A program made the translations under genes and the position numbers. Below the pieces are notes generated by a model. The model saw nothing but the letters and a program-made list of their open reading frames with translations, was not told the origin of the DNA and did not search any database. A stretch of DNA of 64,000 nt from Mycolicibacterium austroafricanum (GTDB taxonomy: Bacteria; Actinomycetota; Actinomycetes; Mycobacteriales; Mycobacteriaceae). Within the stretch, counting starts at the first letter, position 1. The number at the start of each line of letters is the position of its first letter. The stretch spans positions 124,001-188,000 of the forward strand of contig NZ_HG964451.1 in the NCBI RefSeq assembly GCF_000612725.1, read 5' to 3'. Shown here piece by piece: positions 17,195 through 25,646 of the stretch.

Positions 17195-18211
17195 CTACGC
17201 GCTCAACGCCGGCTGGTCGATCCACGTCGTTCCCTCGCACTCCAGCTGAGCGATGTCGGCGTCAACCATGATTCGCGCGAGCTCGGGTGTGCGAACAGCA
17301 GGCTTCCAGCCCAGGATGCGCTCGGCCTTCGACGCGTCGCCCACCAGCGCGTGAACCTCGGTGGGTCGCAGATACCGCTCGTCGAAGCGGACATGCCTGC
17401 GCCAGTCCATACCAGCGTGTGCGAATGCGGCCTGCAGGAAATCTCGCACCGTGTAACGGTCACCGGTTGCCAACACGTAGTCGGTCGGCTCGTCGGCCTG
17501 CAACATCTGCCACATACCCTCCACGTAATCCGGGGCATATCCCCAGTCGCGAACTGCGTCCAGATTGCCCAAATACAGGTGCTGGTCGATGCCGGCCTTG
17601 ATCCGGGCCACCGCACGGGTGATCTTGCGAGTCACGAAAGTCTCGCCGCGCCGCGGGGATTCGTGGTTGAACAAGATTCCGTTCACGGCATACATGTCAT
17701 AGGCCTCACGGTAGTTGCGCGTCATCCAATAGGAGTACACCTTGGCCGCACCGTACGGCGATCGCGGATAAAACGGCGTCTCCTCGTTCTGGGGAGGCGG
17801 CGTCGCGCCGAACATTTCGGAGCTGGAGGCTTGATAGAACCGGCAGTCAACGCGTCCGATGCGTACCGCCTCAAGGAGTCGGGTGCTGCCCATACCGGTG
17901 GCGTCGCCGGTGTGTTCTGGCTCATCGAAGCTCACGCGGACGTGTGACTGTGCGGCGAGGTTGTAAACCTCGTCAGGTTCGATGCTCTGTAAAAGCGTCA
18001 CCAGGCGCGTGCCGTCGGTCAGATCACCGTAATGGAGGAACAGTCGAGCATCCGGCTCGTGCGGATCGACGTACAGGTGATCGATGCGTGAGGTATTGAT
18101 GCTTGACGATCGACGGATCAAACCGTGTACCTCGTACCCCTTGTTCAGCAGCAATTCAGCGAGATATGAACCGTCTTGACCGGTGATGCCGGTGATTAGT
18201 GCTTTCTTCAC
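17195..18211 (-). CDS. gmd: GDP-mannose 4,6-dehydratase
   Basis: 338 residues. The start is GTG with a perfect AGGAGG 5 nt upstream; a longer in-frame reading has no ribosome site. N-terminal [35 protein letters not shown], catalytic SSSEMFG and [11 protein letters not shown] (YxxxK), then [16 protein letters not shown] are signatures of Gmd. It converts GDP-D-mannose to GDP-4-keto-6-deoxy-D-mannose, supplying Fcl. Confidence 0.95.
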   Translation of the reverse strand: MKKALITGITGQDGSYLAELLLNKGYEVHGLIRRSSSINTSRIDHLYVDPHEPDARLFLHYGDLTDGTRLVTLLQSIEPDEVYNLAAQSHVRVSFDEPEHTGDATGMGSTRLLEAVRIGRVDCRFYQASSSEMFGATPPPQNEETPFYPRSPYGAAKVYSYWMTRNYREAYDMYAVNGILFNHESPRRGETFVTRKITRAVARIKAGIDQHLYLGNLDAVRDWGYAPDYVEGMWQMLQADEPTDYVLATGDRYTVRDFLQAAFAHAGMDWRRHVRFDERYLRPTEVHALVGDASKAERILGWKPAVRTPELARIMVDADIAQLECEGTTWIDQPALSA

Positions 18212-18310
18212 TTTTCCCTCCTGAGGACAACAACATTGGGGGAGCAACTCGGCATCATTAACGGGTTGCATCGGGGATACGGATTTCGATCACTGCTGCG
18301 CTCTTCGCCA

Positions 18311-19780
18311 TCAGAAGGCGCCGTGGCCGGCGACCACAGCACGCGCGGTCTTGAAGATGATCACCAAATCCACTGCCATAGACCAATTCTCGATGTAAGA
18401 CAAGTCGAGCCGGACCGACTCTTCCCATGACAACGTGGACCGTCCGCTCACCTGCCATAGCCCGGTGATGCCCGGCTTGACCAGGAGGCGGCGGCTGATC
18501 TTGCCGTCATAAGTTTCTACTTCGCGTCGTAGCGGTGGACGCGGCCCGACGACGCTCATGTCTTGCCGAAGTACGTTGATGAATTGAGGCAACTCGTCGA
18601 TACTCAGTCGACGCAGCCAACGCCCGATCCGCGTGACCCGCGGGTCATCTCGCATTTTGAACAACACACCGCCGGCAACTTCGTTGTGCGCCAACAATTC
18701 ATCCACCCGCGTATCGGCATCCTGGACCATGGTCCTGAATTTGATCATCGGAAAAGGCCGGCCGTCTTTGCCGATCCGTTCGGCTCTATAGAAGACCGGA
18801 CCTCGGCTTGTCAGTTTGATCGCCAACGCCACGGCCAACATCAGCGGAGAAAGAGCAATCAGCGCAGCCAACGCAAATGCGAAATCGAAGGCTCGCTTGG
18901 TGAATCGAGCCGTCCCGCGATACTGGGGCTTCTCGACGTGGATCAACGGGAAGTCGGCCACCGGCCTCATCAGCAGCCGAGCGCCGGCAACGTCCATGGC
19001 GCCGGGGGACACCACCAGGTCGACGTCCAGCGCGTCGAGAGTCCAGGTCAGATTGCTGATGCCCTCGACGCCGAAGTGCTCCGGATCGGTGATGGCCACC
19101 GAATCGGCAGCGCAGTCGGTGATGGCGGCCATGGCCGCCGACTCGTCGCCCACGACAGGGATGATTTGACCATTGACCTCAATGGTCTCGCCGCACGGGC
19201 TTCCGTATCCCGGGATACCGATGGCCACGATGCGGTATCCGTGCACGGGGTTCTTGGTCAGCTCAGCAGCCAGGAGCGTAACCTCGCGCTTTCTCCCAAT
19301 TGCGACGACTGAAGTCTGCATCTCGCCGCGCATACGGGCCTTGGCCAGCTCTGATCGCCACAGACTTCGGGTCACCAACAACCCCAGGGCTCCCACCGGC
19401 AAAGCTACCGCCAAGTAACCGCGAGCGACTTCCAGGCTCAGCAGCAGGGTGACGATCGCGATCGCGCCAAAAGTCCAGAACGACGCGCTGATGACGCGTC
19501 GGTATTCGTCGATGCCCGATCCGACAACTCGGCTGGCACGAGATCGGAAGATGGTCAAGGCGGCCAGCCAGAGCACGATGAAGAGCGCAGAAAACGCCGT
19601 CGAGCGTGCACTGGCCGAATTCTCAGGCATTGGGGTATAGCCGAAGCGTACAAACTGCGCGAGCAGGACGGCTGTCGTTACGACAGCGACGTCGGTGATG
19701 AGCAGTCGTACTGCATACGTGCGCTCCCACCGCGTACCGCGCTCCGCCACTCGACCCACGGACGTGGATAACACCGACAT
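18311..19780 (-). CDS. Polyprenyl-phosphate sugar-1-phosphate transferase (WbaP/CpsE type), initiating enzyme
   Basis: 489 residues. Four or five N-terminal membrane helices, a central CoA-binding-like domain (VVAIGRKREV ... VVGDESAAM), then the bacterial sugar-transferase domain from about 290: KRAFDFAFALAAL helix, SRGPVFYRAERIGKDGRPF, KFRTM, RLSIDELPQFINVL, MSVVGPRPPL, KPGITGLWQVSGRS and LDLSYIENWS. It transfers a hexose-1-phosphate to undecaprenyl or decaprenyl phosphate, the first step of repeat-unit assembly. ATG with GGGGGGCT upstream. Two paralogues occur in the window, one intact near 38 kb and one frameshifted near 36 kb. Confidence 0.92.
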   Translation of the reverse strand: MSVLSTSVGRVAERGTRWERTYAVRLLITDVAVVTTAVLLAQFVRFGYTPMPENSASARSTAFSALFIVLWLAALTIFRSRASRVVGSGIDEYRRVISASFWTFGAIAIVTLLLSLEVARGYLAVALPVGALGLLVTRSLWRSELAKARMRGEMQTSVVAIGRKREVTLLAAELTKNPVHGYRIVAIGIPGYGSPCGETIEVNGQIIPVVGDESAAMAAITDCAADSVAITDPEHFGVEGISNLTWTLDALDVDLVVSPGAMDVAGARLLMRPVADFPLIHVEKPQYRGTARFTKRAFDFAFALAALIALSPLMLAVALAIKLTSRGPVFYRAERIGKDGRPFPMIKFRTMVQDADTRVDELLAHNEVAGGVLFKMRDDPRVTRIGRWLRRLSIDELPQFINVLRQDMSVVGPRPPLRREVETYDGKISRRLLVKPGITGLWQVSGRSTLSWEESVRLDLSYIENWSMAVDLVIIFKTARAVVAGHGAF

Positions 19781-19875
19781 CTTGAGCCCCCCGAACACGA
19801 CCAATCCGTTTGCCAGAATCACTTAATCCGACACAAGTCCCGCCGTGAACCGTCACCGGTGAAGGACCTCGTGTC

Positions 19876-19903
19876 ATTGTATGACAATTTTCGCAAACTA
19901 CAA
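19876..19903 (-). promoter_or_regulatory. Candidate promoter of the WbaP-like gene
   Basis: Minus strand TTGTAG (19898-19903), 16 nt, TACAAT (19876-19881), about 95 nt upstream of the ATG. The -10 lies inside TGTCAT-TGT-ATGACA, a short inverted repeat that could be an operator. Confidence 0.5.
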
Positions 19904-19906
19904 GTC

Positions 19907-19922
19907 GAGGTTTTTTAACCTC
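19907..19922. repeat. Palindrome with T-rich loop upstream of the WbaP-like promoter
   Basis: GAGGTT-TTTT-AACCTC has perfect 6-bp arms. It lies just upstream of the candidate -35 box and could be a regulator site; it is too weak for a convincing terminator. Confidence 0.35.
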
Positions 19923-20485
19923 TTCACCTGGCCTTACCAACACACCGTATGCAGGAAGCGAATGGAGTGAGGATCAGAGCGCGGCTCGGCCAGCGGCGGA
20001 AGGCAGAATCAATGCGGTCGCCTTATCAGTTCACTGACTTCCCGGCCATCTGCAGCACGTGACGTTCACACGCCCGACACATCCATGAAAACCGGCGTGC
20101 ACACCTCTCACCGGCTGGAAAGCCGGCTGCGGGTGCCCTGTCAGCAAGGTGGTTGATCGGATGCGCCACACCGAAGCAGCCATGTGGTACCCAGTGGGTC
20201 GCAATGACGAGCAGGGTGCCGGATCGGGCTCGCTGTTCGTCGCTTCGACAGGTTGGCTGGAGCCATGTCCATGGAGGCCCATGGAGGAGGTTGCTCGAAT
20301 TGAGCGCACGCTCGAGGAGCAGCCCATCCTTGCGCCCATGATGAATAGCCGGGGCCGCGTCTTTGACGAAGCGTCGAAAGGTTTTAGTCGCCAGCACCGT
20401 ACGGTGCGATCTCGGCAAAGCCGAGCATGTTCTCAGCCCTGCCGGATAGGTCGCCGGACAGCTTCGCCACGCCTGAGCCCGTTTC

Positions 20486-20549
20486 CCGCAGAATAGCGTT
20501 CCTGGCTGCCGAAAAGCCCACAGTCGCAACCGGGAACGCTATTCCGCGG
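20486..20549 (-). terminator. 24-bp-arm stem-loop behind fadE25
   Basis: Arms 20486-20509 and 20526-20549 match at 21 of 24 positions, with a perfect 12-bp core GAATAGCGTTCC / GGAACGCTATTC, around a 16-nt loop. It begins 5 nt after the fadE25 stop. There is no U-tract, as is usual for mycobacterial terminators. It could equally be a dispersed REP-like palindrome. Confidence 0.55.
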
Positions 20550-20554
20550 TCAGC

Positions 20555-21724
20555 TCACTTGAGCAGGGCGCGGCTCATCACGACGCGCTGGATCTGGTTG
20601 GTGCCCTCGTAGATCTGGGTGATCTTGGCGTCGCGCATCATCCGCTCGACCGGGAAGTCCACCGTGTAGCCGGCGCCGCCGAACAGCTGCACCGCGTCGG
20701 TGGTCACCTCCATCGCGACATCGGAGGCCAGACACTTCGACGCCGCGGAGATGAACCCGAGGTTGCCTTCGCCACGCTCGGCGCGGGCGGCGGCGGAGTA
20801 CACCATCAGCCGGGCGGCCTCCACCTTCATCGCCATGTCGGCGAGCATGAACTGCACGGCCTGGAATTCGCTGATCGACTTGCCGAACTGCTTGCGGTCC
20901 TTCACATACTCCAACGACGCATCGAGTGCGCCCTGCGCGATGCCGACGGCCTGCGCCCCGATGGTCGGGCGGGTGTGGTCCAGCGTCGCGAGCGCGGTCT
21001 TGAAGCCGGTGCCCGGCTCACCGATGATGCGGTCACCGGGGATGCGGCAGTTCTCGAAGTACAGCTCCGTGGTCGGTGAGCCCTTGATGCCGAGCTTGCG
21101 CTCCTTGGGGCCGATCGTGAAGCCCTCGTCGTCGATGTGCACCATGAACGCGGAGATGCCGTTGGCGCCCTTGTCCGGGTCGGTCACCGCCATCACCGTG
21201 TACCAGGACGACTTGCCGCCGTTGGTGATCCAGCACTTGGCGCCGTTGAGGATCCAGTCGTCGCCGTCGGCCTTGGCGCGGGTGCGCATGGCCGCGGCGT
21301 CGCTGCCGGCTTCCCGCTCGGACAGCGCATACGAGGCCATCGCCTCACCGGAGGCGATCGAGGGCAGCACCTTCTTCTTCAGCTCATCGGAGCCGCGCAG
21401 GATCAGCCCCATGGTGCCCAGCTTGTTGACCGCCGGGATCAGCGACGCCGACGCGTCGACCCGGGCGACCTCCTCGATGACGATGCACGCCGCCACCGAG
21501 TCCGCGCCCTGACCGCCGAACTCCTCGGGGACGTGCACCGCGTGGAACCCGGACGCATTCAGCGCGTCCAACGCCTCCTGCGGGAAGCGCGAGTTCTCGT
21601 CGACGTCGGCGGCATGGGGAGCGATCTCCTTCTCCGCCAACGCCCGGATCGCCGCCCGCAGCTCCTGATGCTCTTCCGGCAACTGGAAAAGATCGAACGA
21701 CGGATTCCCGGCCCAACTAGCCAT
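20555..21724 (-). CDS. fadE25: Acyl-CoA dehydrogenase FadE25
   Basis: 389 residues, the length I recall for M. tuberculosis FadE25. Family blocks: LPEEHQELRAAIRALAEKEI (N-terminal helical domain), SYALSEREAGSDAAAM and WITNGG (FAD/substrate), DRKQFGKSISEFQAVQF and the C-terminal QLFGGAGYTVDFPVERMMRDAKITQIYEGT. That last block carries the catalytic Glu of the short/medium-chain type. It oxidises acyl-CoA to enoyl-CoA. Three ATGs occur in a row; the last is chosen because AAGGAG is then 6 nt upstream. It marks the conserved backbone with purE and purK, from which it is here separated by inserted genes. Confidence 0.94.
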   Translation of the reverse strand: MASWAGNPSFDLFQLPEEHQELRAAIRALAEKEIAPHAADVDENSRFPQEALDALNASGFHAVHVPEEFGGQGADSVAACIVIEEVARVDASASLIPAVNKLGTMGLILRGSDELKKKVLPSIASGEAMASYALSEREAGSDAAAMRTRAKADGDDWILNGAKCWITNGGKSSWYTVMAVTDPDKGANGISAFMVHIDDEGFTIGPKERKLGIKGSPTTELYFENCRIPGDRIIGEPGTGFKTALATLDHTRPTIGAQAVGIAQGALDASLEYVKDRKQFGKSISEFQAVQFMLADMAMKVEAARLMVYSAAARAERGEGNLGFISAASKCLASDVAMEVTTDAVQLFGGAGYTVDFPVERMMRDAKITQIYEGTNQIQRVVMSRALLK

Positions 21725-21849
21725 CATCATCTCCTTGCTACTCGCCAGTAACTTTAGCGCGCTCACCTTGCGGTGGGAATCCGGGCTCTCAGGGAAAGCT
21801 CAGTCCCAGGGTTGGTTCGCTCTCAGCGTCGGTGGGTAATTTCGATGTC

Positions 21850-22041
21850 ATGCAGGTGTACATCGAGGGCCCAGCCTTCCGCCGTACCGCGCATTGTGAG
21901 TGTGGTTGGAACGCTACTCCCCGCTGGCTGCGCGCTTCCGCCGTCGTCGACGCCGGGACGCACGCCGCGCAGACCGGACACATTCAGGTCGCCGCTCCGG
22001 TGCAGTCCGCCGAGCCGGTCGTGGTGCTGCGGGCGTCATAA
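21850..22041 (+). CDS. Small CxCGW/His protein, possible metal-binding
   Basis: 63 residues from ATG (a GTG six codons upstream is also possible). It reads QVYIEGPAFRRTAHCECGW, a basic linker, then DAGTHAAQTGH. The C-x-C-G-W pair followed about 20 residues later by H-x5-H looks like a small zinc-ribbon-type site. Periodic composition and this motif argue that it is a real gene. It is transcribed away from fadE25 and ends 15 nt before a long hairpin. Function unknown. Confidence 0.5.
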   Translation: MQVYIEGPAFRRTAHCECGWNATPRWLRASAVVDAGTHAAQTGHIQVAAPVQSAEPVVVLRAS

Positions 22042-22056
22042 CTCGACCGAACTTCC

Positions 22057-22116
22057 GCCGCAATCGCATTCCACGCGGAGTTTGTCGACTTGACGCGCGT
22101 GGAAAGCGATTTCGGC
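22057..22116. repeat. Long imperfect inverted repeat (21-bp arms, 18-nt loop)
   Basis: Arms 22057-22077 and 22096-22116 match at 19 of 21 positions, with a perfect 9-bp inner stem TTCCACGCG / CGCGTGGAA. A second small hairpin AGGAC-GGCTT-GTCCT follows at 22117-22131. It lies between the small Cys/His gene and the CHAP gene. A terminator, leader RNA element or regulator site are all possible; there is no U-tract. Confidence 0.6.
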
Positions 22117-22323
22117 AGGACGGCTTGTCCTCCGAACGGCCGAACTTTCGATTCGTTGCGCCGATATTGACGCCTGCGATGGTAGTTTCCTCGTGCATCA
22201 GCAAATAGCCGCGGGAAACCGAATTGCGCTAATCAAAGGCCTGTACCGTGGTTCGATACCGCACCTCGTGACGGCAGTGGCAAAGCTCGGCAATCTCCGC
22301 GCCTTCTCTCAGGGGGAACAGTC

Positions 22324-24723
22324 GTGGGCGGTGGTCGGTATATCGGCAGAGTCGGTGCTTTAGCGGTGGCATTGGGGATCGGCGCCGCGGTGGCCTCGTC
22401 GCCGGGCATCGCGTGGGCCGATCCGGACACGTCATCATCGCCGAGCACGGACACTGCCACGGCTTCGCCGGCCGACGCCGGGCAGTCCGTCACTCCGACG
22501 CGAACTGATGCGGAGACCGACACTGAAAAGGAGTCGCTGTCCGACAACGAGGACGGTGACGAGCCGACTGACGACGTCCTCACTGAATCCGAAGACGACA
22601 CCGAGGCACCACCGACGGACGACGATGCCCCGGCTTCGTCGGACCGCGACACCGCGGTGTCATCGCTGACGCGCACCGCCGAGGACAAGTCCGGGGACGC
22701 CGAGGACGACGAACCCGTGGCGGTGGATCTGTCGGAGCTGGACGATGCCGAGGCTGAGGCGCAGGCCGTGCCGACCGATGCGCTCGACGTCGAACCCGTC
22801 GTCGACGCCACGACGGTGACACCGTTGGCCGCACCGGTGGCGGTGATCTCCGACGTCGCAGCCGCGACGCCGACCACGGAGTCCACGACCGTCACCGGCC
22901 TGTTGGCGACCGTGTTGGCGCCCCTTGTCCCGCCGAATCCGGACGCGCCCACTGACTCGCCGCTGGTGCTCGCACTGTGGGCCGCGGCACGTCGCCCGTC
23001 CGAGTCGGCCGCGTCCCAGAAGTCCGCGGCCGCCGGAACATCGGCCCTCACCGCGGCCGTGCCCAACAGCCAGCCGTCGATCACCTCGACTCGGGTCAGC
23101 TCGCCGGGGTGGTTCACCGCCAAGGTCACCGGCCAGGTCCGCGCCACCGACCCCGACCGCGACAAACTCACCTTCACCGCCGCGCCGGTCGGCTCCGGCA
23201 ACGTCACCGTCAACTCGCGGGGCTCGTTCACCTACACCCCCAGCGCGGCGGCCCGCCACGCCGCGGCAGCCACCAGCGGCGAGGACCGGGACACGGTCGC
23301 CATCACCGTCAGCGACGGCTACGGCGGCTCGATCACCACCTACCTGAACGTCACGATCCGCCCCGCCAACTCCGCACCGAGAGCGAAAGCGATTGTCGGA
23401 AAAGGCAATCCATCGAACAGTGTGGTGACCGGCAAAATCAGCGCCACCGACCGGGACGGCGACGCGCTCACCTTCACCGGGCCGGGCGCAACCCCGCGCG
23501 GGAATGTCGTCGTCAAGGCCGACGGCAGCTTCGTCTACACCCCCACCGCCGCCGCGCGCGACGCAGCGAGCAGCCCGTTCAAGCGATCTGACCGCTTCAC
23601 CGTGACCGTCAACGACGGCCACGGCGGTACCGACACCGTCACGGTGCGGGTCCGGATCGTCACCCCGGAGGGCAACCGTGCCCCGAAGGCCGGCAGCCCC
23701 GCATACACCATCACCGGCGTCGCCGACGCCAACGGCCAGGTCACCGGGCGCGTCAACGTCACCGATCCCGACGGCTTCGCACTGACCTACGGCCTGGCCG
23801 CCGGCGTCGACTCCAACGTCGGCACCGTCACCGTCGACGCCACCACCGGTGCGTTCTCCTTCACCCCCACCACCCAGGCCCGGGAAAACGCCCACGGCAC
23901 CCCGGGCGAAGACACCGTCCGCTTCACCGTCGCCGCCAGCGACGGATTGGCCAGCGCCACAGTCCAAATCGCGGCACCGATCAGCGCCAAGGCGCCGACC
24001 CCGCCGCCGCCCCCACCGCCCTCCGACCCGACCTTCGCCCAGCGGGTCGCCTCCTTCGTGTCGAACAACTACGGCAAGACGGTGGCCAACGCGCAGGGGA
24101 CGTACGCCGGTGAGTGCGTCTCGCTGGTGAGCCAGTTCCTCCGGCAGGTCCACAACATCACCACCGCAGCGTGGGGCAATGCGGTGGACTACCGCGCCGG
24201 CGGCACCGGTGGCGCCCAGTTGGCGGCGCGTGGCTTCACCTGGCACACCGACAAGAACTTCCAGAACGGTGACATCCTGGTCTGGGGTGGGGGCACCTAC
24301 ACCACCAGCTATGGTCACATCGGCATCTGGCACAACGGCAAGACGTTCGACCAGAACAGCGGCTGGCACCGCGACGTCGGAGAACGACAGTCGGGCTACT
24401 CGCAGTTCTTCTCCCAGGGCTACCTCGGCTACTGGCGCAAGTCCGGCACCTCAGGCGGCGGCGGGGGTGGCGGCGCCACGAGCGGGACCAAGAGCGGCAC
24501 CGGGACCGTCGTCACCCTGGTCAACGTCCGCAACGACCCCAGCACGAACGGGCCGGTCATCGCGCAGTACAGCCCGGGCCAGACGTTCAACTACGACAGC
24601 TGGGTGATCGGGAACGGCTATTACTGGCTCTCATACGTGAGCTATTCGGGCACGCGCCGCTACGTCGCGGAGGCAACCCTCGATCACAGCATCGTCTACG
24701 TACGAGGCGGAGCGTTCCACTAG
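22324..24723 (+). CDS. Secreted multidomain cell-wall protein: cadherin-like repeats, CHAP hydrolase, SH3
   Basis: 799 residues; GTG start with AGGGGGA 6 nt upstream. Signal peptide about 1-36 (ending IAWADP), acidic disordered region to about 210, and an SPLVLALWAAARR motif near 217. Three tandem ~100-residue cadherin/VCBS-like repeats run from about 245 to 555, with markers ATDPDRDKLTF, ATDRDGDALTF and VTDPDGFALTY. A proline linker leads to a CHAP domain from about 570 with catalytic Cys598 (GECVSL) and His665 (YGHIGIW). A glycine linker and an SH3-like tail (NVRNDPSTNGPVI) end the protein. CHAP domains cleave peptidoglycan as amidases or endopeptidases, so this is probably an exported autolysin held in the wall. 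Confidence 0.88.
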   Translation: MGGGRYIGRVGALAVALGIGAAVASSPGIAWADPDTSSSPSTDTATASPADAGQSVTPTRTDAETDTEKESLSDNEDGDEPTDDVLTESEDDTEAPPTDDDAPASSDRDTAVSSLTRTAEDKSGDAEDDEPVAVDLSELDDAEAEAQAVPTDALDVEPVVDATTVTPLAAPVAVISDVAAATPTTESTTVTGLLATVLAPLVPPNPDAPTDSPLVLALWAAARRPSESAASQKSAAAGTSALTAAVPNSQPSITSTRVSSPGWFTAKVTGQVRATDPDRDKLTFTAAPVGSGNVTVNSRGSFTYTPSAAARHAAAATSGEDRDTVAITVSDGYGGSITTYLNVTIRPANSAPRAKAIVGKGNPSNSVVTGKISATDRDGDALTFTGPGATPRGNVVVKADGSFVYTPTAAARDAASSPFKRSDRFTVTVNDGHGGTDTVTVRVRIVTPEGNRAPKAGSPAYTITGVADANGQVTGRVNVTDPDGFALTYGLAAGVDSNVGTVTVDATTGAFSFTPTTQARENAHGTPGEDTVRFTVAASDGLASATVQIAAPISAKAPTPPPPPPPSDPTFAQRVASFVSNNYGKTVANAQGTYAGECVSLVSQFLRQVHNITTAAWGNAVDYRAGGTGGAQLAARGFTWHTDKNFQNGDILVWGGGTYTTSYGHIGIWHNGKTFDQNSGWHRDVGERQSGYSQFFSQGYLGYWRKSGTSGGGGGGGATSGTKSGTGTVVTLVNVRNDPSTNGPVIAQYSPGQTFNYDSWVIGNGYYWLSYVSYSGTRRYVAEATLDHSIVYVRGGAFH

Positions 24724-24781
24724 AGAGGGTGTGGGCGCGCAAGTTGCCGAGCGGCCGCACCGAGGATGTCTGAACCTGGTC

Positions 24782-25186
24782 CTACACCGAAACTCCCGGC
24801 GCTACCACCGGGAGCTTGCGGGCTCGGGCGGCATCGACGAGACGACGGTCGTATGCGCAGATCGCGGTAAGGCCTTCCCGGTGAATCTCGGCCGTCGCCA
24901 GGTGCAGAGCATCGAGTGTGCGCAACTCGGCAGGCACCATGGTGCCCGCCAACGCTGCAATGGGTTCGGTCAGCACGAGCGTGTCGACGCCATCGAGCAC
25001 CTCACGAGCCGCAGCCATCGCTTCCGCCCCGGCACGCAACGCGGCCCGATGCAGCTCGACGCGACCGATGATGCTGGTGACTATCGGGGCGTGCGTGAGA
25101 CGCTCGTTGAGCCAATCGATCAGTTCCTCGGATTCCGGCTCGGCCACAACGAGTTTGACCATCGCTGAAGTGTCGAGATAGATCAC
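24782..25186 (-). CDS. vapC: VapC-type PIN-domain toxin
   Basis: 134 residues. PIN-domain acidic residues are visible in IYLDTSAMVKL (Asp5), ELIDWL/RVELHRA, LRTLDALHLATAE and AYDRRLVDAA. VapC toxins are Mg-dependent RNases that cut tRNA or rRNA. The GTG start overlaps the antitoxin stop as GTGA, so translation is coupled to the antitoxin. The pair lies between the CHAP gene and the DUF559 gene, in the stretch that separates fadE25 from purE. Confidence 0.9.
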   Translation of the reverse strand: MIYLDTSAMVKLVVAEPESEELIDWLNERLTHAPIVTSIIGRVELHRAALRAGAEAMAAAREVLDGVDTLVLTEPIAALAGTMVPAELRTLDALHLATAEIHREGLTAICAYDRRLVDAARARKLPVVAPGVSV

Positions 25187-25452
25187 CGGTCCGCGCGTTG
25201 CTCATCGAGGAGGGCTGAAAGCGGCGCGGCGTCGACAAGCCGTGCGCGATCGAACATTCGACGAGGGCTTGCCGCGGGCACAAGTTGGCCGGAGTCGATA
25301 AGTGCTTCTCGAGTGACCAGAGCATCCGCCACGGGTGTCAAGCGCGCCACCAAGCGGCCGCGACTGGTGATTTCGATCGTCTCACCTGCCTGCGCTTTGG
25401 CCACCCACGTGCTGGCGTGCTGTCGTAGCTCCCTGACTCCGATTCGCTCCAC
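25183..25452 (-). CDS. vapB: Phd/VapB-type antitoxin
   Basis: 89 residues. The N-terminal ERIGVRELRQHASTWVAKAQAGE...ITSRGRLVARL is the Phd/YefM DNA-binding fold; the C-terminal tail wraps the toxin. The GTG start is preferred to an ATG six codons upstream because family members begin MERIGVRELR, and TACGCT, a possible -10, is 5 nt before it, suggesting a leaderless transcript. It represses its own operon in known systems. Confidence 0.85.
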   Translation of the reverse strand: MERIGVRELRQHASTWVAKAQAGETIEITSRGRLVARLTPVADALVTREALIDSGQLVPAASPRRMFDRARLVDAAPLSALLDEQRADR

Positions 25453-25580
25453 ACCACAGCGTAGCACCATTTGTGCTACATCGACCCGCCCGAGGCAGCC
25501 TCTACGGTGTCAGTGAGACCGGACCCGCATCGGCGGCCGGACGGGCTTGTCGTCCAAACGGGCGTATTCGTCCGCTGACG

Positions 25581-25646
25581 GCATTTGAGACTGCGCTGAG
25601 GGCGCGCCCCACTCGGACTTTGCCGCTGTCAGCGCAGTCTCGATGC
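25581..25646. repeat. ~66-bp palindromic element at the 3' end of the DUF559 gene
   Basis: The arms share GAGACTGCGCTGA, flanked by GCATT(T) on one side and GATGC on the other. The element overlaps the last codons of the DUF559 gene, so its end encodes ASRLR-stop. It is related to the element at 26521-26585 in the same orientation (about 70% over the first 40 bp, with nearly identical ends). Confidence 0.7.

Larger units (their letters stand above)
19781..20554. other. 774-bp region between the WbaP-like gene and fadE25
   Basis: The left third holds the promoter and palindrome described separately. From about 20026 to 20485 open frames exist on both strands (for example plus 20149-20496 and minus 20026-20529), but neither shows a family signature, ribosome site or persuasive composition. 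I read it as decayed or non-coding sequence and call no gene. The right end contains a long hairpin behind fadE25. Confidence 0.5.

Noticed and set aside
20026..20529. 167-residue open frame on the minus strand (and a 115-residue one on the plus strand) downstream of fadE25
   Set aside because: No family motif, no ribosome site, Cys/Arg/Trp-rich composition typical of shadow frames, and the two strands compete; left as non-coding.
22042..22323. ydaO (c-di-AMP) riboswitch upstream of the CHAP gene
   Set aside because: Expected conserved blocks are not seen; only unassigned hairpins are present.
22660..24369. 569-residue open frame antisense to the CHAP gene
   Set aside because: Gly/Arg/Asp-rich mirror of a high-GC gene with clear domains on the other strand.
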